Assembly (NCBI GenBank): GCA_002707785.1
Contig: PANW01000032.1
Location: 1 to 46,779 of the forward strand
Source of the DNA: Cellvibrionaceae bacterium
GTDB lineage: Bacteria; Pseudomonadota; Gammaproteobacteria; Pseudomonadales; Cellvibrionaceae
Length of the DNA: 46,779 nt
Direction: 5' to 3'
A model generated the notes under the pieces. It was given only the letters and a program-made list of their open reading frames with translations, was not told the origin of the DNA and did no database searches. Position 1 is the stretch's first letter, and every line of letters starts with the position of its first letter. The translations under genes and the position numbers were made by a program. Shown here piece by piece: positions 7,714 to 14,324 of this stretch.

Positions 7714-8043
7714 CTACTTGTTATTTTGCAACATTCGCAGACGCTCTTCGAAATCTTCTTTTTCTATTTCGCCCCTCGCAAACCGGGCTTTGAGAATTTC
7801 AAATGGGTCTTCTTCTGAACTTAATTTGGAACCAAAGCTATGGCCGGTTAACCATTTAAAAATGAGTACGCCAACCACAATAATAACGGCAACAAAAAGA
7901 ATCATCATAAACGGCCCCATCATCATTCCGTAGCCTTGCCACATCATATGTGGCCCATAATGGTCAGTGCCCTCATGAGCCAGAGCAGTAAAGGGCGAAC
8001 TCAAAAAGAGTAAGGTAGGCATTAATTTAGCGATATGAGTCAT
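7714..8043 (-). CDS. SHOCT-domain membrane protein, Met/His-rich
   Basis: A 109-residue protein. Residues 1-22 look like a signal peptide ending in ALA. HEGTDHYGPHMMWQGYGMMMGPFMM is rich in His and Met, a transmembrane helix covers about 45-65, and a C-terminal SHOCT motif covers about 80-106 (DPFEILKARFARGEIEKEDFEERLRML). The Met/His cluster suggests copper or another soft metal near the outer face; SHOCT motifs are usually oligomerisation or membrane-anchoring tails. It overlaps the cytochrome gene stop by one base (TAATG on the coding strand), so the two are co-translated. Exact function is unknown. Confidence 0.82.
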   Translation of the reverse strand: MTHIAKLMPTLLFLSSPFTALAHEGTDHYGPHMMWQGYGMMMGPFMMILFVAVIIVVGVLIFKWLTGHSFGSKLSSEEDPFEILKARFARGEIEKEDFEERLRMLQNNK

Positions 8044-8693
8044 TATTGAGTCTCTTTAACTTGGGTGTTTGATGGAAATCCAGCACGCATAAAACTTACG
8101 ATTTTCCATATTTCTTCTCTGGTAAGTTGCTCTTTGAATCCTGGCATTGCCGTCCCAAATTGCTTACCGCCTTCTGAGATTGACCACATCATGTACTCAT
8201 CTACGGCCATTGGCATTTGTATCATGTAAGCCAATAACGCGGGAGAAGGACTAAGATCTTTTCCCAAGTCTCCATCTCCCATACCGTTTATGCCATGGCA
8301 ACCGGCACAACTTTGGTGATAGAGCTCAGAGCCTTTCTGGAGGTTTTGTTTGTTTGAAGGGATTGGATTAATCTGTCCTCGATACTCACTGGGGATCTCC
8401 GAATGCATAAACGTCCAATGTCTTGCCATTCGCTGGCTTTGAGTTGGCCCCATCATACCTGGCCCCCACATGTCTCTTCTCGTCCAACCAGGGTTCCATC
8501 TATCATGGTAGGACGGACTTGAAATCATTCCATCCTTTGGAGCTGTTATCGCTCGCTGGCTATCGTAGTGCTTTGGTCCTGCATAAGAATTATGTGGATG
8601 AAAATAAGAGCAAGAAGTGAGCGTAATTGAAATGACTGTAAACTGGATTACCCTTGCATATTTTTTTAGCGTTTCATAATAGATGCTATTCAT
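8043..8693 (-). CDS. Class I c-type cytochrome, probable lipoprotein
   Basis: A 216-residue protein. The ATG at 8693 follows AAGGGG by about 9 bp; an extension to 8774 lacks such a site. The N-terminus has a hydrophobic stretch ending LTSC, a lipobox, so it is probably anchored on the periplasmic side. A Met-rich segment (DMWGPGMMG) precedes the cytochrome domain. CAGCH is the haem attachment site in HQSCAGCHGINGMGDGD, and GTAMPGF supplies the likely axial Met. The role is electron transfer; the partner is unknown. Linkage to the Met/His-rich SHOCT protein and to a metal transporter suggests metal stress or oxidation. Confidence 0.85.
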   Translation of the reverse strand: MNSIYYETLKKYARVIQFTVISITLTSCSYFHPHNSYAGPKHYDSQRAITAPKDGMISSPSYHDRWNPGWTRRDMWGPGMMGPTQSQRMARHWTFMHSEIPSEYRGQINPIPSNKQNLQKGSELYHQSCAGCHGINGMGDGDLGKDLSPSPALLAYMIQMPMAVDEYMMWSISEGGKQFGTAMPGFKEQLTREEIWKIVSFMRAGFPSNTQVKETQ

Positions 8694-8848
8694 TTTAAAT
8701 CCCCTTATTGAGGCTAATATCCTTTGCCTAAAATAATCCGAAACTAATGATTGTGTCATCCTACGATTCAGCATTCATTAAGATTAGCTCTTAGCATAAA
8801 AACAAATTGATATTCTCTAATTGATTGGGATCATAATTATGCAATTCG

Positions 8849-9757
8849 CTAGTCATGTTTCAGCTTTAAGATTTTGCGAGCTCCATTTAAAACAACCAAC
8901 CCTATCAGGAGACCGATAACCAAATCTGGGTATCTTGACCCGGTTAATGCGACTAATACACCTGCCAAGATAACGCCTAGATTAGCGATCACGTCGTTGG
9001 CAGAAAAGATCCAGCTAGCTTTCATATGTGCACCACTGTCTTTCTTCTTTGCAATCAGCAATAGACAAGCGGTATTGGCAGCCAATGCAACCATACCAAA
9101 ACAAATCATCAACGTTGAGATAGGTTCACTACCGTAAAAGAAGCGTCTACCGACTTCGAATAATGCCCCGAAGGCTAGAATCAACTGCAACCAACCTGCG
9201 AAATGGGCGGCTCGCACTTTCATTCGAATACTATGACCCACTGCGAACAACGCTACGCCATAAACAGCGGCATCCGCGAACATGTCGAGAGAGTCAGCAA
9301 TCAATCCAGTCGACTGAGCCCACCAACCAACGACTATTTCAACCAAGAACATCACTGCGTTAATGGCCAGTAATTGCTTGAGTACTCGCGACTCCGAAGC
9401 GTCAGCCTCGATAGCGGTTAACGAGGCTCTGCTCAATTCGTCTTCCTGAATAAGTCTAGTGTTATTCAAGCGAGCGCCCAAACCAAGGGATGTAAGACGT
9501 GACTCCACTTCTTGAAAATTATCAGAATGATAAACCTTCAAACGGCGATTAGGTGTATCAAAGTCTGGAATGACTGTTGGCTGAATAGGTTCAAGTGCAA
9601 TTCGGATCATGTTCTCTTCAGCCGGGCAGTCCATCTTTGGTACTGTAAATTCACTGATGTGGCTAATATCCTGGTTCATTTCAGCCAAAATAGGCTTGTT
9701 ACTTTCTTGCTCAGGGGAAATCTGGCTTTGGCAATCACCACCGCATTTATCAGTCAT
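8849..9757 (-). CDS. CDF-like cation transporter with N-terminal HMA-like domain
   Basis: A 302-residue protein. The N-terminus carries Cys residues (KCGGDC) and a heavy-metal-associated-like segment FTVPKMDCPAEEN around residue 44. Several membrane helices occupy about 128-298. LIADSLDMFADA (D155, D158, D162) and SANDVIAN (D255) match the two metal-site helices of cation diffusion facilitators, so export of a divalent metal (Zn, Cd or similar) from the cytoplasm is likely. The ATG at 9757 is chosen because AAGGG lies 8 bp upstream; longer readings overlap the MerR promoter. It diverges from a CadR-like gene that probably controls it through the dyad at 9793-9813. Confidence 0.85.
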   Translation of the reverse strand: MTDKCGGDCQSQISPEQESNKPILAEMNQDISHISEFTVPKMDCPAEENMIRIALEPIQPTVIPDFDTPNRRLKVYHSDNFQEVESRLTSLGLGARLNNTRLIQEDELSRASLTAIEADASESRVLKQLLAINAVMFLVEIVVGWWAQSTGLIADSLDMFADAAVYGVALFAVGHSIRMKVRAAHFAGWLQLILAFGALFEVGRRFFYGSEPISTLMICFGMVALAANTACLLLIAKKKDSGAHMKASWIFSANDVIANLGVILAGVLVALTGSRYPDLVIGLLIGLVVLNGARKILKLKHD

Positions 9758-9785
9758 AATTGACCCTTGTTCCGCATTTTCCATC

Positions 9786-9816
9786 AGTCTAAACTCTATA
9801 CTAACAACAGAGTCAA
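9786..9816 (-). promoter_or_regulatory. MerR-type promoter for the cation transporter
   Basis: Read leftward, TTGACT (9811-9816) and TAGACT (9786-9791) are separated by 19 bp, the overlong spacing that MerR-family activators correct. Between them lies the dyad ACTCT-N11-AGAGT (9793-9813). This is the standard architecture of metal-responsive MerR promoters, and the adjacent CadR-like gene is the obvious regulator. Confidence 0.8.
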
Positions 9817-9833
9817 GCTCGGGGTGTATAGAC

Positions 9834-10235
9834 ATGAAAATTGGAGAACTCGCGAAGCGAACTGATTGTACAGTCCAATCTATTCGACACTATGATAAAG
9901 AAGGACTTATCAGTGCATCGGCACGGAGTGAAGGTAACTTCCGTCTGTATGACAAGAGCACCGTCGACAGGCTAATGTTTATCAAGCACTGTCGCAGTTT
10001 AGACCTCTCTATTATTGAGATTCGTCAACTGCTGCAGCTAAGTGACTCACCTGATGAACGCTGTGATGAGATTAATAGAATGATTGATAGTCATGTAATC
10101 GAAGTGGAGCAGCGTATCAACGACTTGCAAAGCCTTCGAAAGCAACTCAAGTCATTGCGTAATAGCTGCTCTGACAAGAGAACAGTCAAACAATGCGGCA
10201 TTCTTTCTAACCTGAGTCGTCATGGCAATATTTAG
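9834..10235 (+). CDS. CadR/PbrR-like MerR-family metal regulator
   Basis: A 133-residue MerR protein. MKIGELAKRTDCTVQSIRHYDKEGL and NFRLYD form the winged HTH, followed by a dimerisation helix and a C-terminal metal loop. Cysteines at residues 77, 112 and 121 match the Cys77/Cys112/Cys119-type pattern of Cd(II)/Pb(II) sensors, and the DERCDEIN, SCSDK and QCGIL contexts fit. It should bind the dyad at 9793-9813 and activate the divergent transporter when metal is present. The ATG at 9834 lies 21 bp from that dyad. Confidence 0.9.
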   Translation: MKIGELAKRTDCTVQSIRHYDKEGLISASARSEGNFRLYDKSTVDRLMFIKHCRSLDLSIIEIRQLLQLSDSPDERCDEINRMIDSHVIEVEQRINDLQSLRKQLKSLRNSCSDKRTVKQCGILSNLSRHGNI

Positions 10236-10805
10236 CATATTGAAACGACTAAATAGCTTTAGGTCACCGAAGGATTACGCATACAGACTACTCAGTTAAA
10301 CTAGCGTTGTGCCAATTTTTTATGGCACGAAATAGGATAAAGACAAAGCACAAGCTACTGCTTTTTTGATCAATGATCGAATATTAATTGGTAGCATTGC
10401 CCCTTTCCTAGGCAAGTCCATCCAGTATTTTAAGCGCAGAACTTTCTGAGGCGCCTGTGTTCGTATAAAGATGTATGAAAGCTATCGCTTTTGCTCACTA
10501 TCAAACATTCAGCGAGTGATCAAAGTGGCTATTTTATCCTTACCTAAATAAGGCTCATGAGCGGAGGGAATGCCGGACATTTATGCCGCTCACGAATGTC
10601 TGCTTCTCTCACATTTCCGATATAACTGATCCGGCCAATATTGGCCAATATCTGTAAGACTTATTTTTCAATAAACTGAAAACCAACAATGGGATTCAAT
10701 ATTCACCAACTAACACCTTCCATCGCACAATTCTTTTAAACCGTAAGATCCGATTTGGGCCAAGACATTTAAGGTAACTTCAACAACCTGGCATAGCCTA
10801 TTAGA
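10236..10805. other. Gene-free stretch before the helicase remnant
   Basis: No convincing gene was seen. The stretch holds a 6-bp stem around 10305-10325 (GTGCCA/TGGCAC), a perfect 14-bp palindrome GGCCAATATTGGCC at 10633-10646, and AT-rich sequence. From about 10806 a helicase frame begins abruptly, so this is where the body of that gene has been lost or replaced. Confidence 0.5.
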
Positions 10806-11087
10806 TCAGACACACTATTCTTAGCGATGCCCATTGCATGGAAAGACTCACTGGCTCAGTATGCCGGGCGTATTCACCGAGAGTCAGATGGCAAAGACCG
10901 TGTTACTATTTACGATTACGTCGATTGCTCGCTCCCTATGTTGCAACGAATGTTCAACAAAAGAGAGAAAAGCTATAAGGCTATGGGATACCAGATTTCG
11001 TCTAATGGTGAAGCGCCAGAGCAAAGCCAATTGTTAACTGAGTTTCTGCTAGCATCTGACAAATAGGGCTCCGAAGCTCCTGCGTAA
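10806..11087 (+). pseudogene. DEAD/DEAH-box helicase, C-terminal remnant (repeat copy 2)
   Basis: The frame starts inside a helicase C-terminal domain: DTLFLAMPIAWKDSLAQYAGR, then IHRESDGKDRVTIYDYVD and MLQRMFNKREKSYKAMGY. This is the motif V/VI region of SF2 helicases of the SSL2-like type, with the QYAGRIHR arginine finger. An in-frame TAG at 11064 stops it; the other two copies read through at this point to EAPA and TAA (here 11085-11087). Everything upstream of motif V is absent, so it cannot be an active helicase. It is the longest of three tails and shows what the repeated unit derives from. Confidence 0.85.
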
Positions 11088-11177
11088 GCAGGAACCCGCA
11101 TTAGCTTACTAAAGCAACTAATGGACTAATTCAGTTCCCTATTGAGGGAACCAAACCGGCGTCCCACCCCACCACCA
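11088..11177. repeat. Att-like repeat, copy 2
   Basis: The 90 bp after the helicase stop end in ACCCCACCACCA at 11177. The first 20 and last 35 bp match copies 1 and 3, while the middle has diverged (here a CCTGC-GTAA-GCAGG hairpin is possible). Right of the CCACCA the sequence matches what follows copy 1, not copy 3. The CCACCA end is therefore the point where neighbouring sequence changes between copies, as expected for a recombination core. Confidence 0.6.
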
Positions 11178-11187
11178 TCTTGTAAAT

Positions 11188-11227
11188 AGCCCTAATGAGC
11201 CCTCACCAGCCATTAGGGCTTTTTATT
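11188..11227 (+). terminator. Intrinsic terminator after att-like copy 2
   Basis: AGCCCTAATG (11188-11197) pairs perfectly with CATTAGGGCT (11211-11220) and is followed by TTTTATT. It is the counterpart of the hairpin at 6300-6340. Confidence 0.82.
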
Positions 11228-11289
11228 AACCCGCAACTTTACTATCAGGAAATAAGGACTGATGCGGGGACTTGCGTACTAACTCACCA

Positions 11290-11490
11290 TCAAACAGCTT
11301 CAAACGTACTCTTTCTTAAGCAACTGGCCTCATACTCCAGCACATCTTCTCGCCTGTACCTAACTTGACCGCCCAGTTTCACATAAATCGGGCCTATACC
11401 TTCTGAGCGCCAGCGTTCCAGTGTCGCTTCGCTTACCTGCCAACGATTACATAGCTCTCTTTGCGTCATAAGCGCTTGATATTCATTCAT
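11290..11490 (-). CDS. AlpA-like helix-turn-helix protein, copy 2
   Basis: A 66-residue twin of the protein at 6406-6606, differing near the C-terminus (EDVLEYEASCLRK instead of EDVMEYETSCLRR). It has the same RELCNRWQVSEATLERW HTH and the same position between the terminator and the divergent higBA copy. It is presumably a transcription factor or excisionase-type protein of the element. Retention of the frame despite many silent changes suggests it was selected, at least until recently. Confidence 0.8.
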   Translation of the reverse strand: MNEYQALMTQRELCNRWQVSEATLERWRSEGIGPIYVKLGGQVRYRREDVLEYEASCLRKSTFEAV

Positions 11491-11513
11491 ATTGATTCTC
11501 CTGTATATTTTAG

Positions 11514-11542
11514 TTGAAATAGTCCCATTTTGGGACTATTAT
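11514..11542 (+). promoter_or_regulatory. higB copy 2 promoter and operator
   Basis: TTGAAA (11514-11519), 17 bp and TATTAT (11537-11542) are followed by the higB ATG 7 bp later, so a leaderless transcript is expected as in copy 1. A palindrome with arms AATAGTCCCA and TGGGACTATT occupies 11518-11540. Its spacer has changed from ATT to TTT while both arms are unchanged, which supports the arms as the recognised sequence. Confidence 0.75.
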
Positions 11543-11549
11543 TAACTTT

Positions 11550-11852
11550 ATGAGAATCATTGCCCTATCGACACTGAAAACTTTCTGGGAAGAGCATCCA
11601 GTGTACATGGATGCTAAAGAGCCTACGCTAGCCTGGTATCGCCATGCCTTAGCGGCTGACTGGAGCGCTCCTGCCGATGTTAAACAGGATTTCAGAAATG
11701 CCAGCATCCTCAAAGATGGGCGAGTGGTTTTCAATATTGCGGGTAACAAGTACCGTTTGGTCGTGTGGATCAACTATGCCTATCGCGTGGTCTATATCCG
11801 GTTCATCGGCACCCATGAGCAATACGACAAAATTGATGTACAAACTATTTAA
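11550..11852 (+). CDS. higB: HigB-family mRNA interferase toxin, copy 2
   Basis: A 100-residue toxin identical to the copy at 6667 except A11T, E18V and A88E. The conserved RLVVWINYAYRVVYIRFIGTH core and the DVQTI end are unchanged, so both copies should be active or both neutralised by the same antitoxin. HigA follows after 17 bp instead of 33 bp because of a small deletion in the intergenic region. No ribosome site precedes the ATG. Confidence 0.92.
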   Translation: MRIIALSTLKTFWEEHPVYMDAKEPTLAWYRHALAADWSAPADVKQDFRNASILKDGRVVFNIAGNKYRLVVWINYAYRVVYIRFIGTHEQYDKIDVQTI

Positions 11853-11869
11853 TTGCCGGAGGAAAAATT

Positions 11870-12238
11870 ATGGACATCAAACCGATTAAAACTGATGCCG
11901 ACTACCGAGCGGCATTAAAAGAAATTGATAGCCTGATGATGGCTGGTCCTGACACTCCCGAAGGTGAAAAGCTAGATGTAATGGTCACGCTTATCGAAGC
12001 GTATGAGGCCAAACATTTCCCTATGGAACTGCCTGACCCTGTTGAAGCCATCAAGTTCGAAATGGAGCGTAAAGGTTTAACAGTCAAAGACCTCGAGCCC
12101 ATGATTGGTAAGAGCAACCGAGTCTATGAGATTCTTAATCACAAACGTTCACTCACACTGAAAATGATTTGGAAACTGCACGAGGGCTTAGGTATTCCAG
12201 CGGAATCCCTGATCAAACCACCTCAAGCACATGCTTAA
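11870..12238 (+). CDS. higA: HigA-family antitoxin, copy 2
   Basis: A 122-residue XRE antitoxin with two conservative differences from copy 1. A strong GGAGG lies 8 bp upstream, better than the GAGAGG of copy 1, so antitoxin translation may be higher here. The stop codon is followed directly by the ATG of the His-rich gene (TAAATG), so the metal cargo can be co-transcribed with the toxin-antitoxin pair. Confidence 0.92.
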   Translation: MDIKPIKTDADYRAALKEIDSLMMAGPDTPEGEKLDVMVTLIEAYEAKHFPMELPDPVEAIKFEMERKGLTVKDLEPMIGKSNRVYEILNHKRSLTLKMIWKLHEGLGIPAESLIKPPQAHA

Positions 12239-12679
12239 ATGAGACAATCAAAGATTTATGGTCACTGTGTGAAAAATACAATTTGGCACCTATTTTTAGC
12301 GATTGCATTTCTTTCAATGCAGTCTGCTTCTGCGCATATTCACCTGTCATCAAGTCATGAACATGATGGGCATGATCACTCCCATTCACAAATAATCCAC
12401 GCACACAATGTTGTTTCTCACCACATTGACGCTTTTAAGTCAGATAATCAGGCTCACTCCAGTGAAATAGTAGTGCTCTGCCAAGACTGTATAATAAAAT
12501 ACGGCAAGTACCTGAGTGATCTCGAAACTCAAGCGGCTCTTGTATCCAATTTTTCTTTCGATGAGCGAAACCCCTCCACAAAAATCTATTTTGATAATCC
12601 GGTTGGCCATCTCGGTTTTCATTTCCGCTCTAAAGTTCAAGCTAGAGCGCCTCCAACATTATTTTCCTTGCACGTTTAA
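12239..12679 (+). CDS. His-rich secreted protein upstream of HupE-like gene
   Basis: A 146-residue protein. The N-terminus has a hydrophobic signal segment (WHLFLAIAFLSMQSASA), then a His-rich stretch of HEHDGHDHSHS type, a LCQDCIIKYGKY segment and a C-terminal RAPP tail of the kind seen in small DUF2946-like proteins. The His cluster and CxxC suggest a periplasmic metal binder. The ATG directly follows the higA stop with no clear ribosome site; a GTG at 12269 before the hydrophobic segment is an alternative start. It is followed by HupE-like and DUF6488 genes in one operon. No family is claimed. Confidence 0.65.
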   Translation: MRQSKIYGHCVKNTIWHLFLAIAFLSMQSASAHIHLSSSHEHDGHDHSHSQIIHAHNVVSHHIDAFKSDNQAHSSEIVVLCQDCIIKYGKYLSDLETQAALVSNFSFDERNPSTKIYFDNPVGHLGFHFRSKVQARAPPTLFSLHV

Positions 12680-12728
12680 ATCATAAATTTTTACTAGCGA
12701 AAACTAGAACTTACTATTGAGGTAAATA

Positions 12729-13526
12729 ATGTTATCCGTAATTAAAAAATGCCGATGGTCTATCGGCATTAGTGTCTATTTTATTTGCAGTTTTGTTTTT
12801 GGGCATGGCATGTCTGAAGCAGATAAAGCAAAAGCTCTCGAGGCAACCAACTGGGATTTTGTTGAGTTGGGCGCAAGCCATATGATCACTGGCTACGACC
12901 ACTTACTCTTTCTCTTCGGTGTTGTTTTCTTTCTGACGAAATTTAGTGACATCGTGAAGTTCGTAACGGCCTTCACCATTGGGCATTCGATCACGCTGCT
13001 TTTTGCAACACTTTATCACATTCAAGCAAATTACTACCTAATTGATGCAGTCATTGCGTTAACGGTTATTTATAAGGCTTTTGATAACCTTGGTGGGTTT
13101 AAAAAGTATTTAAATATGACATCGCCAAATCTTCTACTGATGGTATTTGTGTTCGGTTTGATTCACGGCTTTGGCCTTTCAACCCGTTTGCAAATGCTTC
13201 CTCTCGTAGAAGAAGGCTTGGTTCTTAAGATTCTCTCGTTCAACCTAGGTGTTGAGCTTGGGCAAATCGCAGCATTAGCGGTGATGGTTGGCGTATTGGC
13301 TAGCTGGCGTAAAACCCAGTCATTCAAAAACTTCAGTAACGCGGCGAATGTTTTGCTAATGTCGCTTGGCGCGCTGCTGCTGTTACAACAATTGCATGGC
13401 TATTCACACACATCGCACCCAGATGACTTCGGTTTCAGCGCCGACAGCCATTTACACGAACACGAGAAAATGGAGATCGAGAAGGCAAATCTAAGGCCAA
13501 GATCGTCCCATGATTCTATTGATTGA
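12729..13526 (+). CDS. HupE/UreJ-family membrane permease
   Basis: A 265-residue protein with a signal-like first helix and about six further helices. HMITGYDHLLFLFGV (residues 51-65), FTIGHSITLL, GLIHGFGLS and FNLGVELGQ are the conserved His-containing helices of HupE/UreJ proteins, which are linked to nickel and other transition-metal uptake. The C-terminus is His-rich (HGYSHTSHP, then HLHEHE). The ATG at 12729 is preceded by GAGG. It lies between two His-rich secreted proteins, suggesting one metal-acquisition operon; which metal cannot be read from the sequence. Confidence 0.88.
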   Translation: MLSVIKKCRWSIGISVYFICSFVFGHGMSEADKAKALEATNWDFVELGASHMITGYDHLLFLFGVVFFLTKFSDIVKFVTAFTIGHSITLLFATLYHIQANYYLIDAVIALTVIYKAFDNLGGFKKYLNMTSPNLLLMVFVFGLIHGFGLSTRLQMLPLVEEGLVLKILSFNLGVELGQIAALAVMVGVLASWRKTQSFKNFSNAANVLLMSLGALLLLQQLHGYSHTSHPDDFGFSADSHLHEHEKMEIEKANLRPRSSHDSID

Positions 13527-13554
13527 AATTAAGAATAATCTGAAGAGGTTTTTT

Positions 13555-13908
13555 ATGAAGCACTTAATTACAGTACCTTTATTAGCGTTGATATTCCTAT
13601 TTGGTCAAACCGCTTTGGCTGGTCCAGGTCATGGTCATTCCCATGACCACCATCATTCTCCTATAACCAATGAGCAAGCAGCCGCAAAAGCAACTAAGCA
13701 TGTTCAAAAGCTGGTTAAGAATGGCAAGCTTGACTCTTCTTGGTCTGGAGTCACCTCTAAATCTGTTGAAGAAAAATCGTATGGGCATGGCCCAGAGTGG
13801 GTTGTTACATTTGAGAATAAATCCATTGAAGATCCTAAAAAGCAAACACTTTACGTTTTCTACACGATAAATGGAAAGTACTTGGCCTCTAACTTCACCG
13901 GGCAGTAA
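13555..13908 (+). CDS. DUF6488-like His-rich periplasmic protein
   Basis: A 117-residue protein. A clear signal peptide ends ALA at about residue 21, followed by a His cluster (GHGHSHDHHH) and then a small domain with TNEQAAAKATKHVQKLVKNGKLDSSW, EWVVTFEN and TLYVFYTINGKYLASNFTGQ, the pattern recalled for DUF6488. The fold is PepSY-like in size. The ATG at 13555 has GAAGAGG 8 bp upstream, so the longer reading from 13510, overlapping hupE, is rejected. It is probably a periplasmic metal carrier for the HupE-like permease. A terminator follows at once. Confidence 0.78.
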   Translation: MKHLITVPLLALIFLFGQTALAGPGHGHSHDHHHSPITNEQAAAKATKHVQKLVKNGKLDSSWSGVTSKSVEEKSYGHGPEWVVTFENKSIEDPKKQTLYVFYTINGKYLASNFTGQ

Positions 13909-13916
13909 GCCAAGAG

Positions 13917-13941
13917 GGAGGCAACAAGCCTCCTTTCTTTT
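13917..13941 (+). terminator. Intrinsic terminator of the HupE operon
   Basis: GGAGGC and GCCTCC pair perfectly around AACAA and are followed by TTTCTTTT. The hairpin lies 8 bp after the DUF6488 stop and just before the third helicase tail. Confidence 0.88.
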
Positions 13942-14155
13942 GAAAGAAAAACTATAAAGCCATGGGACACCAGATATCGTTTAATGGTGAAGCGCGAGAG
14001 CACAGCCAAATGTCAACCGAGTTTCTACTAGCTTCTGACAAAATGATTTCCGAAGCTCCTGCGTAAGCATCAACCCACATCAGCATTTCAAAGCACTTGA
14101 TGGATTGAATCGATTGCTATCGTGGGAACTGAACCCGCGTCCCGCCCCACCACCA
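13941..14155 (+). repeat. Helicase-tail/att-like repeat, copy 3
   Basis: The frame NYKAMGHQISFNGEA, then STEFLLASDK and ISEAPA with TAA at 14064-14066 is the same helicase C-terminus as at 10806-11087, here about 125 bp long. The next 89 bp are nearly identical to copy 1 and end CCCCACCACCA at 14155. Right of this point the sequence differs from copies 1 and 2 and leads into an integrase gene. This is the arrangement expected for att followed by the int end of an integrated element. Confidence 0.7.
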
Positions 14156-14162
14156 GAAACCA

Positions 14163-14206
14163 GCTAACCCATTGATTTAAAAGGACAGCTTGATCAATGG
14201 GTTAGC
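14163..14206. terminator. Large inverted repeat at the integrase side of copy 3
   Basis: GCTAACCCATTGAT (14163-14176) and ATCAATGGGTTAGC (14193-14206) are perfect 14-nt arms around a 16-nt loop. It starts 8 bp after the CCACCA end, the same position as the terminators following copies 1 and 2, but with unrelated sequence. There is no strong T-tract, so it could be a terminator or an accessory-protein site. Confidence 0.55.
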
Positions 14207-14324
14207 CTCTTCTATGAACCTGGTACAAAAACAGGTACAAAAGTTAGACCCTTCCCCATCTTTCAGACATCCACATACTTCAAAGTACTGTTTTGAAGTT
14301 TCTTTAAAAAGCACTTCCCCACAA

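Noticed and set aside
8043-8774. Longer cytochrome start at 8774
   Set aside because: The ATG at 8693 has a good ribosome site and leaves a proper lipoprotein signal; the extra 27 residues would precede it.
10633-10646. Perfect palindrome GGCCAATATTGGCC
   Set aside because: It stands alone in spacer DNA, away from a start codon, and does not recur, so no role can be supported.
10827-11066. A complete 79-residue protein gene
   Set aside because: It begins in the middle of a helicase C-terminal domain without a ribosome site; homology continues upstream of the ATG.
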